This document shows positions 36,420-45,632 of a stretch of 64,000 nucleotides of DNA, one piece after another. Positions within the stretch are counted from its first letter, which is position 1; the number at the start of each line of letters is the position of its first letter. The notes under the pieces are model-generated. The model was not told the DNA's origin and made no database searches. It saw only the letters and a program-made list of their open reading frames with translations. The DNA is taken from positions 2,542,001 to 2,606,000 of the forward strand of contig NZ_CP019650.1 of assembly GCF_001999945.1 (NCBI RefSeq), written 5' to 3'. The DNA comes from Microbulbifer agarilyticus (lineage in GTDB: Bacteria; Pseudomonadota; Gammaproteobacteria; Pseudomonadales; Cellvibrionaceae). A program made the translations under genes and the position numbers.

Positions 36420-38198
36420 ATGAACAACCGCAACGCCCTATTTCAGCAACTGTTTTGCGGCCTACTCTGCGTAGCCGTCTTCTGTTCACTTGCCCGTCAT
36501 GCTCATGCGGATTATGTGAGCCTCACGGGGGCAGAAACCTCAAAAAACCTGTTAGAAGTCGAACTTGGCCGTGAAGAACTAAAGCTGACACTCGAAATCT
36601 CAAGTTCTGATGCGTCCTTCTTCTGGCCAGAGATTTCGCCAAGCAATGACATCGCCAGCTTGGCCTATAGCGCCGAGAAACTGGCAGACTACAATTTGGA
36701 AATACGCGCTGGTGATACAAAACTAAATCCTGCGTACTACCGTGTCTCCGTCGCCGAACGAAAAAAGCGGGTTTCACCATTTGCCGGTAAAACAGACCTG
36801 CGTACCGGCCAGAAGCTCCCCGACTTCCCCACCGATAAGACGATCCTAAAAGTAGAGGCGAGATACGCCCTACAGGGTATTCAGGAAATCACTTTCCACC
36901 CCCCGGTGGACAAAAGTGGTCTTGCCGTGACCAATATTGGGTTTACCAGCCGTCATGGCACAACCGTGGTCAATAACTTTGCCTACCTGTCACAAGTAGA
37001 AACACTGCAGATCGATTGGGACGACCCTTGGAATACCGCCTTCAAGAATCTCAACATCCGCCGTCACAACCGCGCCCCGGTGATGTCTTTTCTCTATATC
37101 GAACCGCGCCAGGTCCGCCATGACGTACTGTTACGCCCGAGTAAGCTGGCAGAATGGAACGGGCAACCTTTCGATGCCTGGACGCCATTGGATCACACTA
37201 CGCGTGACGCGCTTACAAAAGCCACAAAGCAGTATCTGAATGCAAAAAATCCCACATTAATCGACGAAAAGAGCGCAGAGCCGGATTCCACCAGCATCGT
37301 GTTTTTGCAAGCAACAGTTTCAGGCTTTGCACTGATTCCAGAATCACAACCTATCGAGCAGGGTTCAACCTTGATCGGCTACCGGGAAAACTACGCGGTT
37401 GCGAGTTTGCCTTCTCAGGTAGATGTGCAGTGGAACCTCTTTGACCCGACGATGCGCAAAGTACCCACCCTAATTCAGGACCCGGCGGGCCCCTTCCCCA
37501 CGCACACAACCACCGATTTTCCGGTTATCGAATGGGCCAACTTCCTCAAAAACTATTCCGAACCTGAAGGCAGTGCGGTATTGGTGCAAAGTCCAAGGGT
37601 GCAAATTCCCACCCTGTACCCGATTCTTATTGTGGCTATTTTTCTGGTGATACTTCTGACTAGGGGCTTACCGCAACGCTGGCACTTACTGGCACGCTCA
37701 CTTACCAGTGGCACTGTGGGCCTTATCTTCGTTATTGCGAGCTTTCTTATCCTGCCAGCCCGACTCGTTACACCGCTACCAGCACAGATCAATGAGCCGC
37801 AGTTAACTCAGGCAAGCCAGGACCTGCTAATACAGGTAGCGGTAGCCTATCAGGAAAGAGAAGAACAGAAACTGAAGCAGGCACTGTCCAGGCTCATTTC
37901 AACAACCGATTACGAAAGCATCACCAACAACCTTTCCCGGGTATACCAGCCGCTGACCTCTGTAGGAGGCCTGGGACAGACTCGTGATCTCCGCAACTTC
38001 TCATTGCAGCATATCGAACGGGTTGAGGGTGAAGGAGACCTCGCGTTCAGAACCATTGCCCAGTGGCAAGCGACCGTTGAGGGGCATTACTGGGGTCACA
38101 GTGATCGCCGCCAGTACCAAGTCCGGGCGGACCTGGAAATCCGACAGCAGGGGAATAGCTGGAAGATTGCCGCCTTTACGCCACTCAAGTTGAACTGA
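36420..38198 (+). CDS. Exported membrane protein of unknown family (tandem paralogue A)
   Basis: 592 residues, not recognised. Signal peptide of about 30 residues (ending HAHADYVSLTGAET). A long beta-rich part to about residue 385 contains SPFAGKTDLRTGQKLPDFP, FLYIEPRQVRHDV and PTLIQDPAGPFPTH. Two membrane helices follow at roughly 400-422 and 434-456. The C-terminal ~135 residues form a soluble domain ending GHSDRRQYQVRADLEIRQQG read in pieces and WKIAAFTPLKL. All of these blocks recur in the next gene. I use ATG 36420 in place of TTG 36408. The large N-terminal domain and C-terminal domain would both face the periplasm. Confidence 0.8.
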   Translation: MNNRNALFQQLFCGLLCVAVFCSLARHAHADYVSLTGAETSKNLLEVELGREELKLTLEISSSDASFFWPEISPSNDIASLAYSAEKLADYNLEIRAGDTKLNPAYYRVSVAERKKRVSPFAGKTDLRTGQKLPDFPTDKTILKVEARYALQGIQEITFHPPVDKSGLAVTNIGFTSRHGTTVVNNFAYLSQVETLQIDWDDPWNTAFKNLNIRRHNRAPVMSFLYIEPRQVRHDVLLRPSKLAEWNGQPFDAWTPLDHTTRDALTKATKQYLNAKNPTLIDEKSAEPDSTSIVFLQATVSGFALIPESQPIEQGSTLIGYRENYAVASLPSQVDVQWNLFDPTMRKVPTLIQDPAGPFPTHTTTDFPVIEWANFLKNYSEPEGSAVLVQSPRVQIPTLYPILIVAIFLVILLTRGLPQRWHLLARSLTSGTVGLIFVIASFLILPARLVTPLPAQINEPQLTQASQDLLIQVAVAYQEREEQKLKQALSRLISTTDYESITNNLSRVYQPLTSVGGLGQTRDLRNFSLQHIERVEGEGDLAFRTIAQWQATVEGHYWGHSDRRQYQVRADLEIRQQGNSWKIAAFTPLKLN

Positions 38199-38296
38199 CC
38201 TACGGTAAACCTGCTATGCATGGAAGCGACAGAGAAACGAATGGCGAAGGATACGTGCGCGAAGATTGCTCCAGCCATGGACTGCGGATAAACCCA

Positions 38297-40153
38297 ATGG
38301 CAACAACCAAACGCAGTGCTTCTACGGTCATGTTGCTATTTTTGTTAGCCATAACCCCAACGGTCTCAGCCGACTACCTAAGCCTTAACGGCGCAGAAAC
38401 TGCACCCAATATTGCCGAGTTTGCATTTGAAGGCGAACATCTACTATTGACGCTGGAGATCTCCATTGATGACGCACATCATTTTTGGCCAGCGCTGAAG
38501 GGGTATAAAAACCTTAGTCGCTTGGTAGCTGAAGCCGATAAACATTCAAATATCAACGTTCGGGTGGAGACCGAGAATGGCGTGCACGACCCCGTTGACC
38601 TGCGAGTAACTGCAGCAACCAGATCTCCCAGATATTCCCCTTTTGCTGGAAAAATTGATCCCCGCACCGGAAGAAAATTACCGTCGATGCCGCAGGACAA
38701 GCAAGTACTCCAGGTATACAGCCGCTATGACCTGGCGGGCGCTGACAAAATCACGGTCGCCCCACCTCTGGATCACACAGGCTTTAGCGCAGCTACCATC
38801 GGCTTTATCTCCAGCCACGGTGCCATGCCGGTGAACAACTACGCCTACTTATCACGCTCCGTGACGTGGCGACTAAACCGGCAGGATCCATGGCAAACAC
38901 AAGTCATCAACCCCGGGATTCAGCGCCAGTTGCGTTTCCCCCTCCATTCCTACCTTTATATTCAATCGCGCGAAATTCGCCACGAAATTATTTTTCGGCC
39001 TCGCGATATGGCCACTTGGTCCGGTAACAGCTTCGACGCCTGGTTAACACTCGATGACCCGCTCAAATCAAAGTTGCGCAATCAGGCACAGGCATTCTTA
39101 CAGAGCCGCAATCCTCTAGCTGTTGATCAAAAAGTAATAGAACCACAGGCGACCGAAGTCACCTTCCTGAAGCTCACCAGTACCGGATTCCTTCCCCTGG
39201 AAGACAATGAAAGTATCCCAATGGGAGCCCTGCTGATTGGCTACCGTGCGCGCTTTCCGGTGAACGGCTTGCCACAAAATGTGGAAGTAGACTGGGACCT
39301 GTTCAGTGCGTTCGAGGAGCGGGTACCCTCTCTAATACAGGACCCCGCCGGCCCCTTCCCGACCCAACTGACCCCTACCATTCCAACCCTCGAGTGGCAG
39401 AACTTCCTGACATCCTATGACGAGCCCACGGTTAGACCCGTCACTCTTGATAGACAACGGCTCACGCTATCCGGCAAAGGGCTGGGTGCCCTAGTCGCAT
39501 TCGCCGTGCTCGGCGTTTGCATATTCCGCTTTCGCAACACCCAGGATCATGTGATGGCTCTGGCCACACCCGCACTGGGCATTGTTCTCAGTGTTGCACT
39601 GGCGATGCAGAGCTCGCTCGCTATCCCTTTGCCTGCCCCGGCGTCACCCGATAACGAGCGATTTTCTGAGATCATTTATTCACTGCTGAGTGAAATACCG
39701 GATGCCTACCTTGAACAGGAATCGAAAGAGTTCGAACACTCCTTGTCGCAACTGGTTTCAGAGCAAGCATTAAAGACAACCCAGGACGCGCTAGAACCCA
39801 TTTTTCGCCCACTGACCATCACCGGAGATCGCGGTTACGTCTCCGAGATTTCCCACCTGCGGATAGAGGCGCTCGAACAGACTTCATCCGGCCCGCGGCA
39901 AACATACCGCGCACTGTGTACCTGGCAGGCGAGAAATGAGGGCCCGTTCTGGGGACATAGCGATCGCAAACTGCTGGATATCCGCGCCATGCTGGATCTC
40001 GAGGAGCATGAAGGAACATGGAAGATTGCCGGTTTCACCCCCATCACCATGCGCGAATCGCTTGAACCGCAAAAAGCTTGGCGACAGGACACACAGCCGT
40101 CCAATCGTCCTACGGAAACAGGGAGCACTGCCAATGCCACACCAAGCCAATAA
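38297..40153 (+). CDS. Exported membrane protein of unknown family (tandem paralogue B)
   Basis: 618 residues, paralogue of the preceding gene along its full length. Signal peptide ends about TVSADYLSLNGAET. Shared blocks: SPFAGKIDPRTGRKLPSMP, YLYIQSREIRHEIIFRP, VPSLIQDPAGPFPTQ, two membrane helices (about residues 398-416 and 424-447), WGHSDRKLLDIRAMLDLEE and WKIAGFTPITM. It has an extra polar tail of about 27 residues. The frame begins at 38216, but ATG 38297 starts the signal peptide. It overlaps the HupE-like gene by 20 bp, showing coupling. The function is unknown. Confidence 0.8.
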   Translation: MATTKRSASTVMLLFLLAITPTVSADYLSLNGAETAPNIAEFAFEGEHLLLTLEISIDDAHHFWPALKGYKNLSRLVAEADKHSNINVRVETENGVHDPVDLRVTAATRSPRYSPFAGKIDPRTGRKLPSMPQDKQVLQVYSRYDLAGADKITVAPPLDHTGFSAATIGFISSHGAMPVNNYAYLSRSVTWRLNRQDPWQTQVINPGIQRQLRFPLHSYLYIQSREIRHEIIFRPRDMATWSGNSFDAWLTLDDPLKSKLRNQAQAFLQSRNPLAVDQKVIEPQATEVTFLKLTSTGFLPLEDNESIPMGALLIGYRARFPVNGLPQNVEVDWDLFSAFEERVPSLIQDPAGPFPTQLTPTIPTLEWQNFLTSYDEPTVRPVTLDRQRLTLSGKGLGALVAFAVLGVCIFRFRNTQDHVMALATPALGIVLSVALAMQSSLAIPLPAPASPDNERFSEIIYSLLSEIPDAYLEQESKEFEHSLSQLVSEQALKTTQDALEPIFRPLTITGDRGYVSEISHLRIEALEQTSSGPRQTYRALCTWQARNEGPFWGHSDRKLLDIRAMLDLEEHEGTWKIAGFTPITMRESLEPQKAWRQDTQPSNRPTETGSTANATPSQ

Positions 40154-41510
40154 ATCGGGCAGTAGCGCGGTAGCACAATTGCGCCAATGGATGTTGATAC
40201 TACTGGGTTTCGCGCTGATAACGTCGTCGACGCCGGCCAGTGCACATTTCCTGCTGAATTTAAATGTGCGCATCTTTCATGTAGAGCATAGCGCTGATGG
40301 CACCACCATCTATCTGCGCCTGCCACTGCCCTATTTACTTGCAGACAAGGTCGGCACAAACGAGGCTTCCGGCGTATTGCCCGCACCAGCCCCCTATTCC
40401 CACAATGCACTGGAAGAAGGCCGACTGGTACATTTTGTGGACTTCAGGCAATTCTATGCCGACCCACAGGGACTGGGCGCCATTGCCGAGTCTGCGTTGC
40501 AGTTGGAGAGTGGCGATCAGAGACTAAATGGCCTGGTAACCGATGTACGACTCTATGCAGTGGGAAGTGAACCGGACTTTGCCACACTGCAAGAAGCTCA
40601 AGTTGCCTTTTCACTTGACGAGCAACAGCTCCGCGGGGGGTATGTGCAAACCGTGTCCCAGACAAGCAATCCACAACAGTATGTGGGCGATACGGTAATC
40701 GATATCCGCTTGCACTATCTGCGTATCGCGCGTGGGGAGAGTTATCGCCTTGCCAGCTTCCTGAACCCAAACCTTCCGGATCAAGAAAAAACAGCGAATC
40801 TGATACTGGATTACCGGGATGGCAAAACACAGGTTTTCCGTTCCAGTGGCTTACTGAATGAGCCCATTCAAATCAGTCATTCCACTTCCAGTGCCATGGC
40901 CACCTTTATACACGAGGGCGTGGTTCACATTCTGGCTGGTCTCGACCATGTCCTATTCGTTCTGTGCCTGATTATCGGTGCCGCCTCGCTGTCTGCGCTG
41001 ATGTGGCGAGTGACGGGATTTACTGTGGGCCACAGTGTCACCTTGTCGGCGGGCTTCTTTGGCTTGGTTCCCTCCGGTGCCTGGTTTGTACCGCTGGTAG
41101 AAACCGGCATTGCGCTTTCCATTATTTATGCGGCATGGATGGCTATATCCACGCGGCGCAAACGCAACAGCAGTGCATCTGGCTCACTGCAGCGTAGCGA
41201 GCGCTGGATTGTCGTCGGCACTTGCGGGCTGGGGCTGCTCCATGGCTTGGGGTTTTCTTTCGTGTTACACGAAATCCTAAAAGTAGACGCGCCAAACATC
41301 TGGCAAAGCCTGCTGGCGTTTAACGTCGGCGTGGAGTTGGGGCAGGCACTAATTATTCTGGCGATTTGGCCGTTGTTATTACTGATCAGGAATCGGCGGG
41401 AAAGCCTGGAGCACTCCCTCTGTACCGGCATCGCATTCAGCTGCAGTGCCATTGCACTGTTCTGGACACTGGACCGCAGCTACCAGTTTGTTACTGCGCT
41501 GACGACATAA
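40134..41510 (+). CDS. HupE/UreJ-family membrane protein
   Basis: 458 residues. Signal peptide (about 1-30, ending TPASAHFLL), a periplasmic beta-rich domain of about 230 residues, then a six-helix membrane domain with the HupE/UreJ marks: HILAGLDHVLFVL (HxxxGxDH), FTVGHSVTLSAG, LLHGLGFSFVL and FNVGVELGQA. These His/Asp-rich helices resemble nickel or other metal transporters, but nickel transport is not proven for this subfamily and no hydrogenase or urease genes occur here. The start ATG at 40134 has GGGAG upstream and lies inside the end of paralogue B. It is the last gene of the plus-strand set. Confidence 0.88.
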   Translation: MPHQANKSGSSAVAQLRQWMLILLGFALITSSTPASAHFLLNLNVRIFHVEHSADGTTIYLRLPLPYLLADKVGTNEASGVLPAPAPYSHNALEEGRLVHFVDFRQFYADPQGLGAIAESALQLESGDQRLNGLVTDVRLYAVGSEPDFATLQEAQVAFSLDEQQLRGGYVQTVSQTSNPQQYVGDTVIDIRLHYLRIARGESYRLASFLNPNLPDQEKTANLILDYRDGKTQVFRSSGLLNEPIQISHSTSSAMATFIHEGVVHILAGLDHVLFVLCLIIGAASLSALMWRVTGFTVGHSVTLSAGFFGLVPSGAWFVPLVETGIALSIIYAAWMAISTRRKRNSSASGSLQRSERWIVVGTCGLGLLHGLGFSFVLHEILKVDAPNIWQSLLAFNVGVELGQALIILAIWPLLLLIRNRRESLEHSLCTGIAFSCSAIALFWTLDRSYQFVTALTT

Positions 41511-41535
41511 CAGGGAAAAAGGGAGAGGCCGGCTA

Positions 41536-42447
41536 CTACCATCGCCAGCTGTAGGCCAAATAGGGACCGTGCTGGTCAATATCGTAGGCAAAGCGGCCAT
41601 CTGCACGATACGTTGCGTAATCGATGCCATAGAACAGATAGCCAAATCGCAGCGCGTGACGTTCATTGAACGCGCGCTCCGCGCCTACGAGAACCCCCCA
41701 CTGCAAATCATCACCGCCGGCACCAAAACCACCGACATCCGCGCGCAACGCCAGCGTCAGGCAGCTGGATACCTCTATGCCAGTACGAAAGCCCACCACC
41801 GGTTCCCACCAGGTTTCCGTACCGCCCAGAGATTGCTGGATCCCCGGCCCCGGGAAAATATCGATTCCCAGGTTTGTATCGATTTCCTGCTTCAGGTAAT
41901 TCCAGCGCGCGCCCGCCGACAAATCCACCGCCCATGGATACTTCGCCCCTACCGGTGATTCGAAAGCGCGGTACATGCCCTGCAGGGACAACCAACCCTG
42001 GCGCACATCGACGTCGACATTCAACGTGGCAGTTAAGTCCAGCTCCGGGTTCACTGCGGGTTTGAGCGTTGCCCCCTGATCCAAACTTAGAGACACGTAA
42101 TACAGGTCTGCGAGAATGCCAAAGCGATCGCGACGCGCCTCAAAACGCGTGGCAAACGCGATATCCAGGATTTCCAGCACATCTGATAGGTCCAGATCCA
42201 GATCCGCCTCGGTACCGGCCACCGTTGAGGTTCCTTCGGTTGCAACCGGCAAAAAAAGATAGGGGGTCAACGAGTACTCCCATTCCTTTTCCGACTCCTG
42301 TTCCGCATTCTGTGCCAACGACGTAATCGGCATAAGAAAGATGGTGACTAATAACACAAGGGAAAGTGCCAGCCCACGCTCAAGCGGTCGGCATTCACCG
42401 GAAATTTCTTGCTGAGCAGGTAGTCGGATTTCCATTACCGAGTCCAT
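41536..42447 (-). CDS. Outer-membrane beta-barrel protein
   Basis: 303 residues. Signal peptide with hydrophobic core LALSLVLLVTIFLMPITSLA and cleavage after SLAQ. The mature part begins EWEYSLTPYLFLPVAT and alternates polar and aromatic strands (FGILADLYYVSLSL, RQGWLSLQGMYRAFE, WWEPVVGFRTGIEV); the chain ends in ...AYSWRW, with the terminal aromatic residue typical of Bam substrates. Probably 10 or more strands. A start at 42471 is also possible; 42447 has AGGGA about 9 nt upstream. It follows MBL copy 2 by 50 bp on the same strand, so the pair is probably an operon. The function is unknown. Confidence 0.78.
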   Translation of the reverse strand: MDSVMEIRLPAQQEISGECRPLERGLALSLVLLVTIFLMPITSLAQNAEQESEKEWEYSLTPYLFLPVATEGTSTVAGTEADLDLDLSDVLEILDIAFATRFEARRDRFGILADLYYVSLSLDQGATLKPAVNPELDLTATLNVDVDVRQGWLSLQGMYRAFESPVGAKYPWAVDLSAGARWNYLKQEIDTNLGIDIFPGPGIQQSLGGTETWWEPVVGFRTGIEVSSCLTLALRADVGGFGAGGDDLQWGVLVGAERAFNERHALRFGYLFYGIDYATYRADGRFAYDIDQHGPYLAYSWRW

Positions 42448-42497
42448 GAAAATATTTCCCTGTTGATGCATGCTTGTGACGGGCGCCCGTTAAATCA

Positions 42498-43760
42498 TTA
42501 CTCGGGCATCGGCGGCGGTGTGTAGCCCTGCCATTTACCCGCCTCTACCTTTTCAGAAGGACTTTTTTCCTCGGTACGCGGCGCATTTTTGTAGGCTTCA
42601 CTCACCGCTGGCGGCAGCACATAATCATCCACCGTGGCCATGCGCACGATGATGTCATCCTTGGTGACGTTGATAACCATCAAGTCACGCGCCAGAGCCA
42701 ATGGTCCGCTGTAGGTGGCACGTACTCCATCCATAATGGCCGCGTTGTTCTCTGGTGATTGAACCGAGTGATACCCCACCGCAAGACGGGGTTTAATGGC
42801 AGACATAACTTTGCCAAACGCATCCGGTGATGTGTGAATTCTCGTGGCAACGTAGGTAGCCTGCTTTAAATCCCAACCAAAATATTTAGCCAGCTCATCC
42901 GGTGGCAGGAAACACTCATGGGATGCGACATCGGCGTCTTTGGCATACTTGATGTACCAGTTGTTGGGGTAAGTATCGCCGCCAAAAACATACTTCAACC
43001 CGTTCCACTCAAGGCTGTAGCTTACCGAGCCATCGAGACTGTGTATCGCGGGCCAGGAACGCACCGTCACACCGTTTTTTTCGTAGACAACGGCATTTTC
43101 CTGCATGTAATCAAACTCATGCACCACGATCTTTGCGCCCTTGTCGGGAAGCGCGCCTGTGCGTGTCGCCAAATCCCACGCATAACCTTTTTGCATGGCC
43201 TCTACAAACGCTTTTGAACCAAGCTCTGGCGTGGACCCGCTGGGGCCATAGAAATGAATGGGCGTATAGCGCCCTGACAGCCAACCGCCAATGTGCAACC
43301 CCATGAAGTCACCGACATGGTCAATATGCAAATGACTGGTAAATACCTTGTCTAGCCGTGAAAAATCTGGCCGTAACGAAAACAGGTTGGCCATGGAACC
43401 GGAGCCAATATCAAACAGGAAGCTATCCCCATTTCCCAGCTCCACGAGATAAGAGATGGAAACCGCGGCCCGTGTTTGGTTGGGCATACCGGTACCCAGC
43501 GCGGTAATGCGCATCTCATCCGCATTTAATAACTCGGTATTGGGGAAGTAGCTCGCGGGATACGTAGTACCACGAACAGGTGAAGCGATACGTCCCGGTG
43601 GCGTCGCCGGAGGGCCACCATTCTTCAGTTGCAGCCGCGCCTCTTGCGCGTGCGCACTGCTCACAAGCTCGGCGGTAATAGTCGCCCAAAACGCGACGAC
43701 TGATAGAGACAGCAGGCATACCAAGCAAACCTGCCGCCAAGGTAATCGCTCGTCGGCCAT
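42498..43760 (-). CDS. Exported metallo-beta-lactamase-fold hydrolase (copy 2)
   Basis: 420 residues with an uncleaved or long signal segment (hydrophobic 10-30, ending SSAHAQE). Metal motif HLHIDH at H143, H145, D147, H148; later His in WPAIHSLDGS; Asp in FGGDTYPNNWY; His in AVGYHSVQ. It is a clear full-length paralogue of 35095-36315 (shared YFPNTELLNADEMRITALGT against YFPGTEELKADEMRVTACGT), with a Pro-rich C-terminal extension. It is transcribed toward the plus-strand set. The substrate is unknown. Confidence 0.83.
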   Translation of the reverse strand: MADERLPWRQVCLVCLLSLSVVAFWATITAELVSSAHAQEARLQLKNGGPPATPPGRIASPVRGTTYPASYFPNTELLNADEMRITALGTGMPNQTRAAVSISYLVELGNGDSFLFDIGSGSMANLFSLRPDFSRLDKVFTSHLHIDHVGDFMGLHIGGWLSGRYTPIHFYGPSGSTPELGSKAFVEAMQKGYAWDLATRTGALPDKGAKIVVHEFDYMQENAVVYEKNGVTVRSWPAIHSLDGSVSYSLEWNGLKYVFGGDTYPNNWYIKYAKDADVASHECFLPPDELAKYFGWDLKQATYVATRIHTSPDAFGKVMSAIKPRLAVGYHSVQSPENNAAIMDGVRATYSGPLALARDLMVINVTKDDIIVRMATVDDYVLPPAVSEAYKNAPRTEEKSPSEKVEAGKWQGYTPPPMPE

Positions 43761-44075
43761 AAACCCCTCAACACATTCGTCCGTTGATCAACGTATCGCG
43801 CGCCGTTACCGGAAACAGCCATACGAAAGTCGCTCTGGGAACCCAAAAATTATCGGACACACTTTGCCCGACTATACCCCTAGGTCTAGTTGTGAAGATT
43901 TAGTTACGCAACCGCTGGCAAAGATGAAGAGACAGAAATGAAATGCCGAGAGATGATAAAGACGGCGACAAAAGAGAGAAAGAAAGGAATCGAAAGAAAA
44001 GAAGAAAAAGGTAGTTCCAGCTAATGGCACCGCCAGCAAATATTACCGGCGGTACCAAGCCATCACTGGAGGTGA
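43761..44075. other. Gene-free gap with polypurine tract and a hairpin
   Basis: The 315-bp gap between MBL copy 2 and lysS holds no gene. At about 43921-44011 the plus strand is almost all purine, so the lysS-sense strand is C/U-rich and G-poor. At 44026-44056 there is a hairpin (GGCACCGCC with GGCGGTACC, one mismatch) just after the lysS stop, without an adjacent U run. The two together could serve as a Rho-dependent or processed 3' end for lysS; this is inference. Confidence 0.5.
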
Positions 44076-45563
44076 TCAGGCGCCTTCAGGACGCATATGC
44101 GGGAACAGCAATACGTCGCGAATAGACGGTGAATCGGTCAACAACATCACCAGCCGGTCGATACCGATGCCCTCACCGGCGGTGGGCGGCAGGCCATATT
44201 CCAGCGCGCGGATGTAGTCAGCGTCGAAATGCATGGCTTCGTCATCACCAGCTTCCTTCTCGGCCACCTGTGCCTTGAAACGCTCCGCCTGATCTTCCGC
44301 GTCGTTCAGCTCGGAGAAGCCATTGGCGATCTCGCGGCCACCGACGAAAAATTCGAAGCGATCGGTTACGAAGGGGTTCTCGTCATTGCGACGGGCCAGC
44401 GGGGAAACTTCCGTCGGGTACTCGGTGATAAAGGTCGGCTGGTCGAGGCGGTGCTCGACGGTTTTCTCGAAGATCTCGATCTGAATTTTGCCGAGGCCCC
44501 AGATGTCCTTCAGCGGAATTTCCAAACCTTCTGCAACCTTTTTCGCGCTGTCGATATTATCGATATCGGCCGCCTTCAGCTTCGGGTTGTACTTCAGGAT
44601 GGAGTCGAACACGCTGATGCGGTCAAACGGCTTGGCGAAGTCGTAACTGCTGCCCTGGTAGTTCACGGTAGTGCTGCCCAGTACGTCGGTGCAGATACCG
44701 CGAATCATGGCCTCAGTCAGATCCATCAGGTCGTTGTAGTCCGCATACGCCTGGTAGAACTCGAGCATGGTGAATTCGGGGTTGTGGCGCGTGGACAGGC
44801 CTTCGTTACGGAAGTTACGGTTGATTTCGTAAACCCGCTCGAAGCCACCGACGACTAAGCGCTTGAGGTACAGTTCCGGCGCAATACGCAGGTACATGTC
44901 GATATCCAGCGCGTTGTGGTGGGTGACAAATGGGCGTGCAGTAGCGCCGCCGGGAATCACCTGCAGCATCGGCGTTTCCACTTCCATAAACTGGTTGTTG
45001 TTCAGGAAGCTGCGAATGTAGCTGATGACCTCGGAGCGAATACGGAACACGTCGCGGGATTCCGGGGTGGCAATCAGGTCAACATAGCGCTGGCGGTAGC
45101 GCATTTCCTGGTCGGCGATACCGTGGAATTTTTCCGGCAGTGGGCGCAGTGCTTTGGTCAGCAGGCTGTAGTCTTCGCAGTTTACGTAGAGGTCGCCTTT
45201 GCCGGATTTGTGCAGGGTGCCTTTTACGCCGACAATGTCGCCGATGTCCCAGGTGCCCCAGCGCTGTTTGATATCTTTTTGCGCGGTTTTGTCTGCGTAC
45301 AGCTGGATACGGTCAGAAACGTCCTGAATCACCATGAAAGGGCCGCGCTTGGCGAGGATACGACCCGCGACGCAGGCGGTATTGCCTTCGGCTTCTAGCT
45401 CTTCCTTGGATTTTTCACCAAACTCTTTCTGCAGGTCGGCGGCGAGGTCTTCGCGGCGAAAGCTGTTCGGGAAGGCATTGCCCTTCTCACGCATGGCACT
45501 CAGTTTGGCGCGGCGCTCGGCGATCAGTTTGTTTTCGTCTTGCGGAGTTGGTGTGTTGCTCAT
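44076..45563 (-). CDS. lysS: Lysyl-tRNA synthetase, class II
   Basis: Charges tRNA-Lys. The 495-residue protein has the N-terminal anticodon-binding OB fold ([17 protein letters not shown]) and class II motifs: motif 1 around [15 protein letters not shown] with MEVETPML, motif 2 [20 protein letters not shown], motif 3 [15 protein letters not shown]. Length matches bacterial LysRS. It follows prfB, the same order as in E. coli, but with a 246-bp gap that contains an inverted-repeat element. Confidence 0.97.
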   Translation of the reverse strand: MSNTPTPQDENKLIAERRAKLSAMREKGNAFPNSFRREDLAADLQKEFGEKSKEELEAEGNTACVAGRILAKRGPFMVIQDVSDRIQLYADKTAQKDIKQRWGTWDIGDIVGVKGTLHKSGKGDLYVNCEDYSLLTKALRPLPEKFHGIADQEMRYRQRYVDLIATPESRDVFRIRSEVISYIRSFLNNNQFMEVETPMLQVIPGGATARPFVTHHNALDIDMYLRIAPELYLKRLVVGGFERVYEINRNFRNEGLSTRHNPEFTMLEFYQAYADYNDLMDLTEAMIRGICTDVLGSTTVNYQGSSYDFAKPFDRISVFDSILKYNPKLKAADIDNIDSAKKVAEGLEIPLKDIWGLGKIQIEIFEKTVEHRLDQPTFITEYPTEVSPLARRNDENPFVTDRFEFFVGGREIANGFSELNDAEDQAERFKAQVAEKEAGDDEAMHFDADYIRALEYGLPPTAGEGIGIDRLVMLLTDSPSIRDVLLFPHMRPEGA

Positions 45564-45632
45564 GATCTATCACATGTCTTTTGGGTGTAGTGCGTGCTTC
45601 GTAGCTTGTACTGAGCTCTGTTTGGATACCCT

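Noticed and set aside
39936..40133. N-terminal extension of the HupE-like protein
   Set aside because: This stretch overlaps paralogue B and would place about 66 polar residues before a clear signal peptide; the ATG at 40134 has a good ribosome-binding site.
40134..41510. Nickel permease for hydrogenase or urease
   Set aside because: No nickel-enzyme genes are present and this long form has a different N-terminal domain; only the HupE/UreJ family label is kept.
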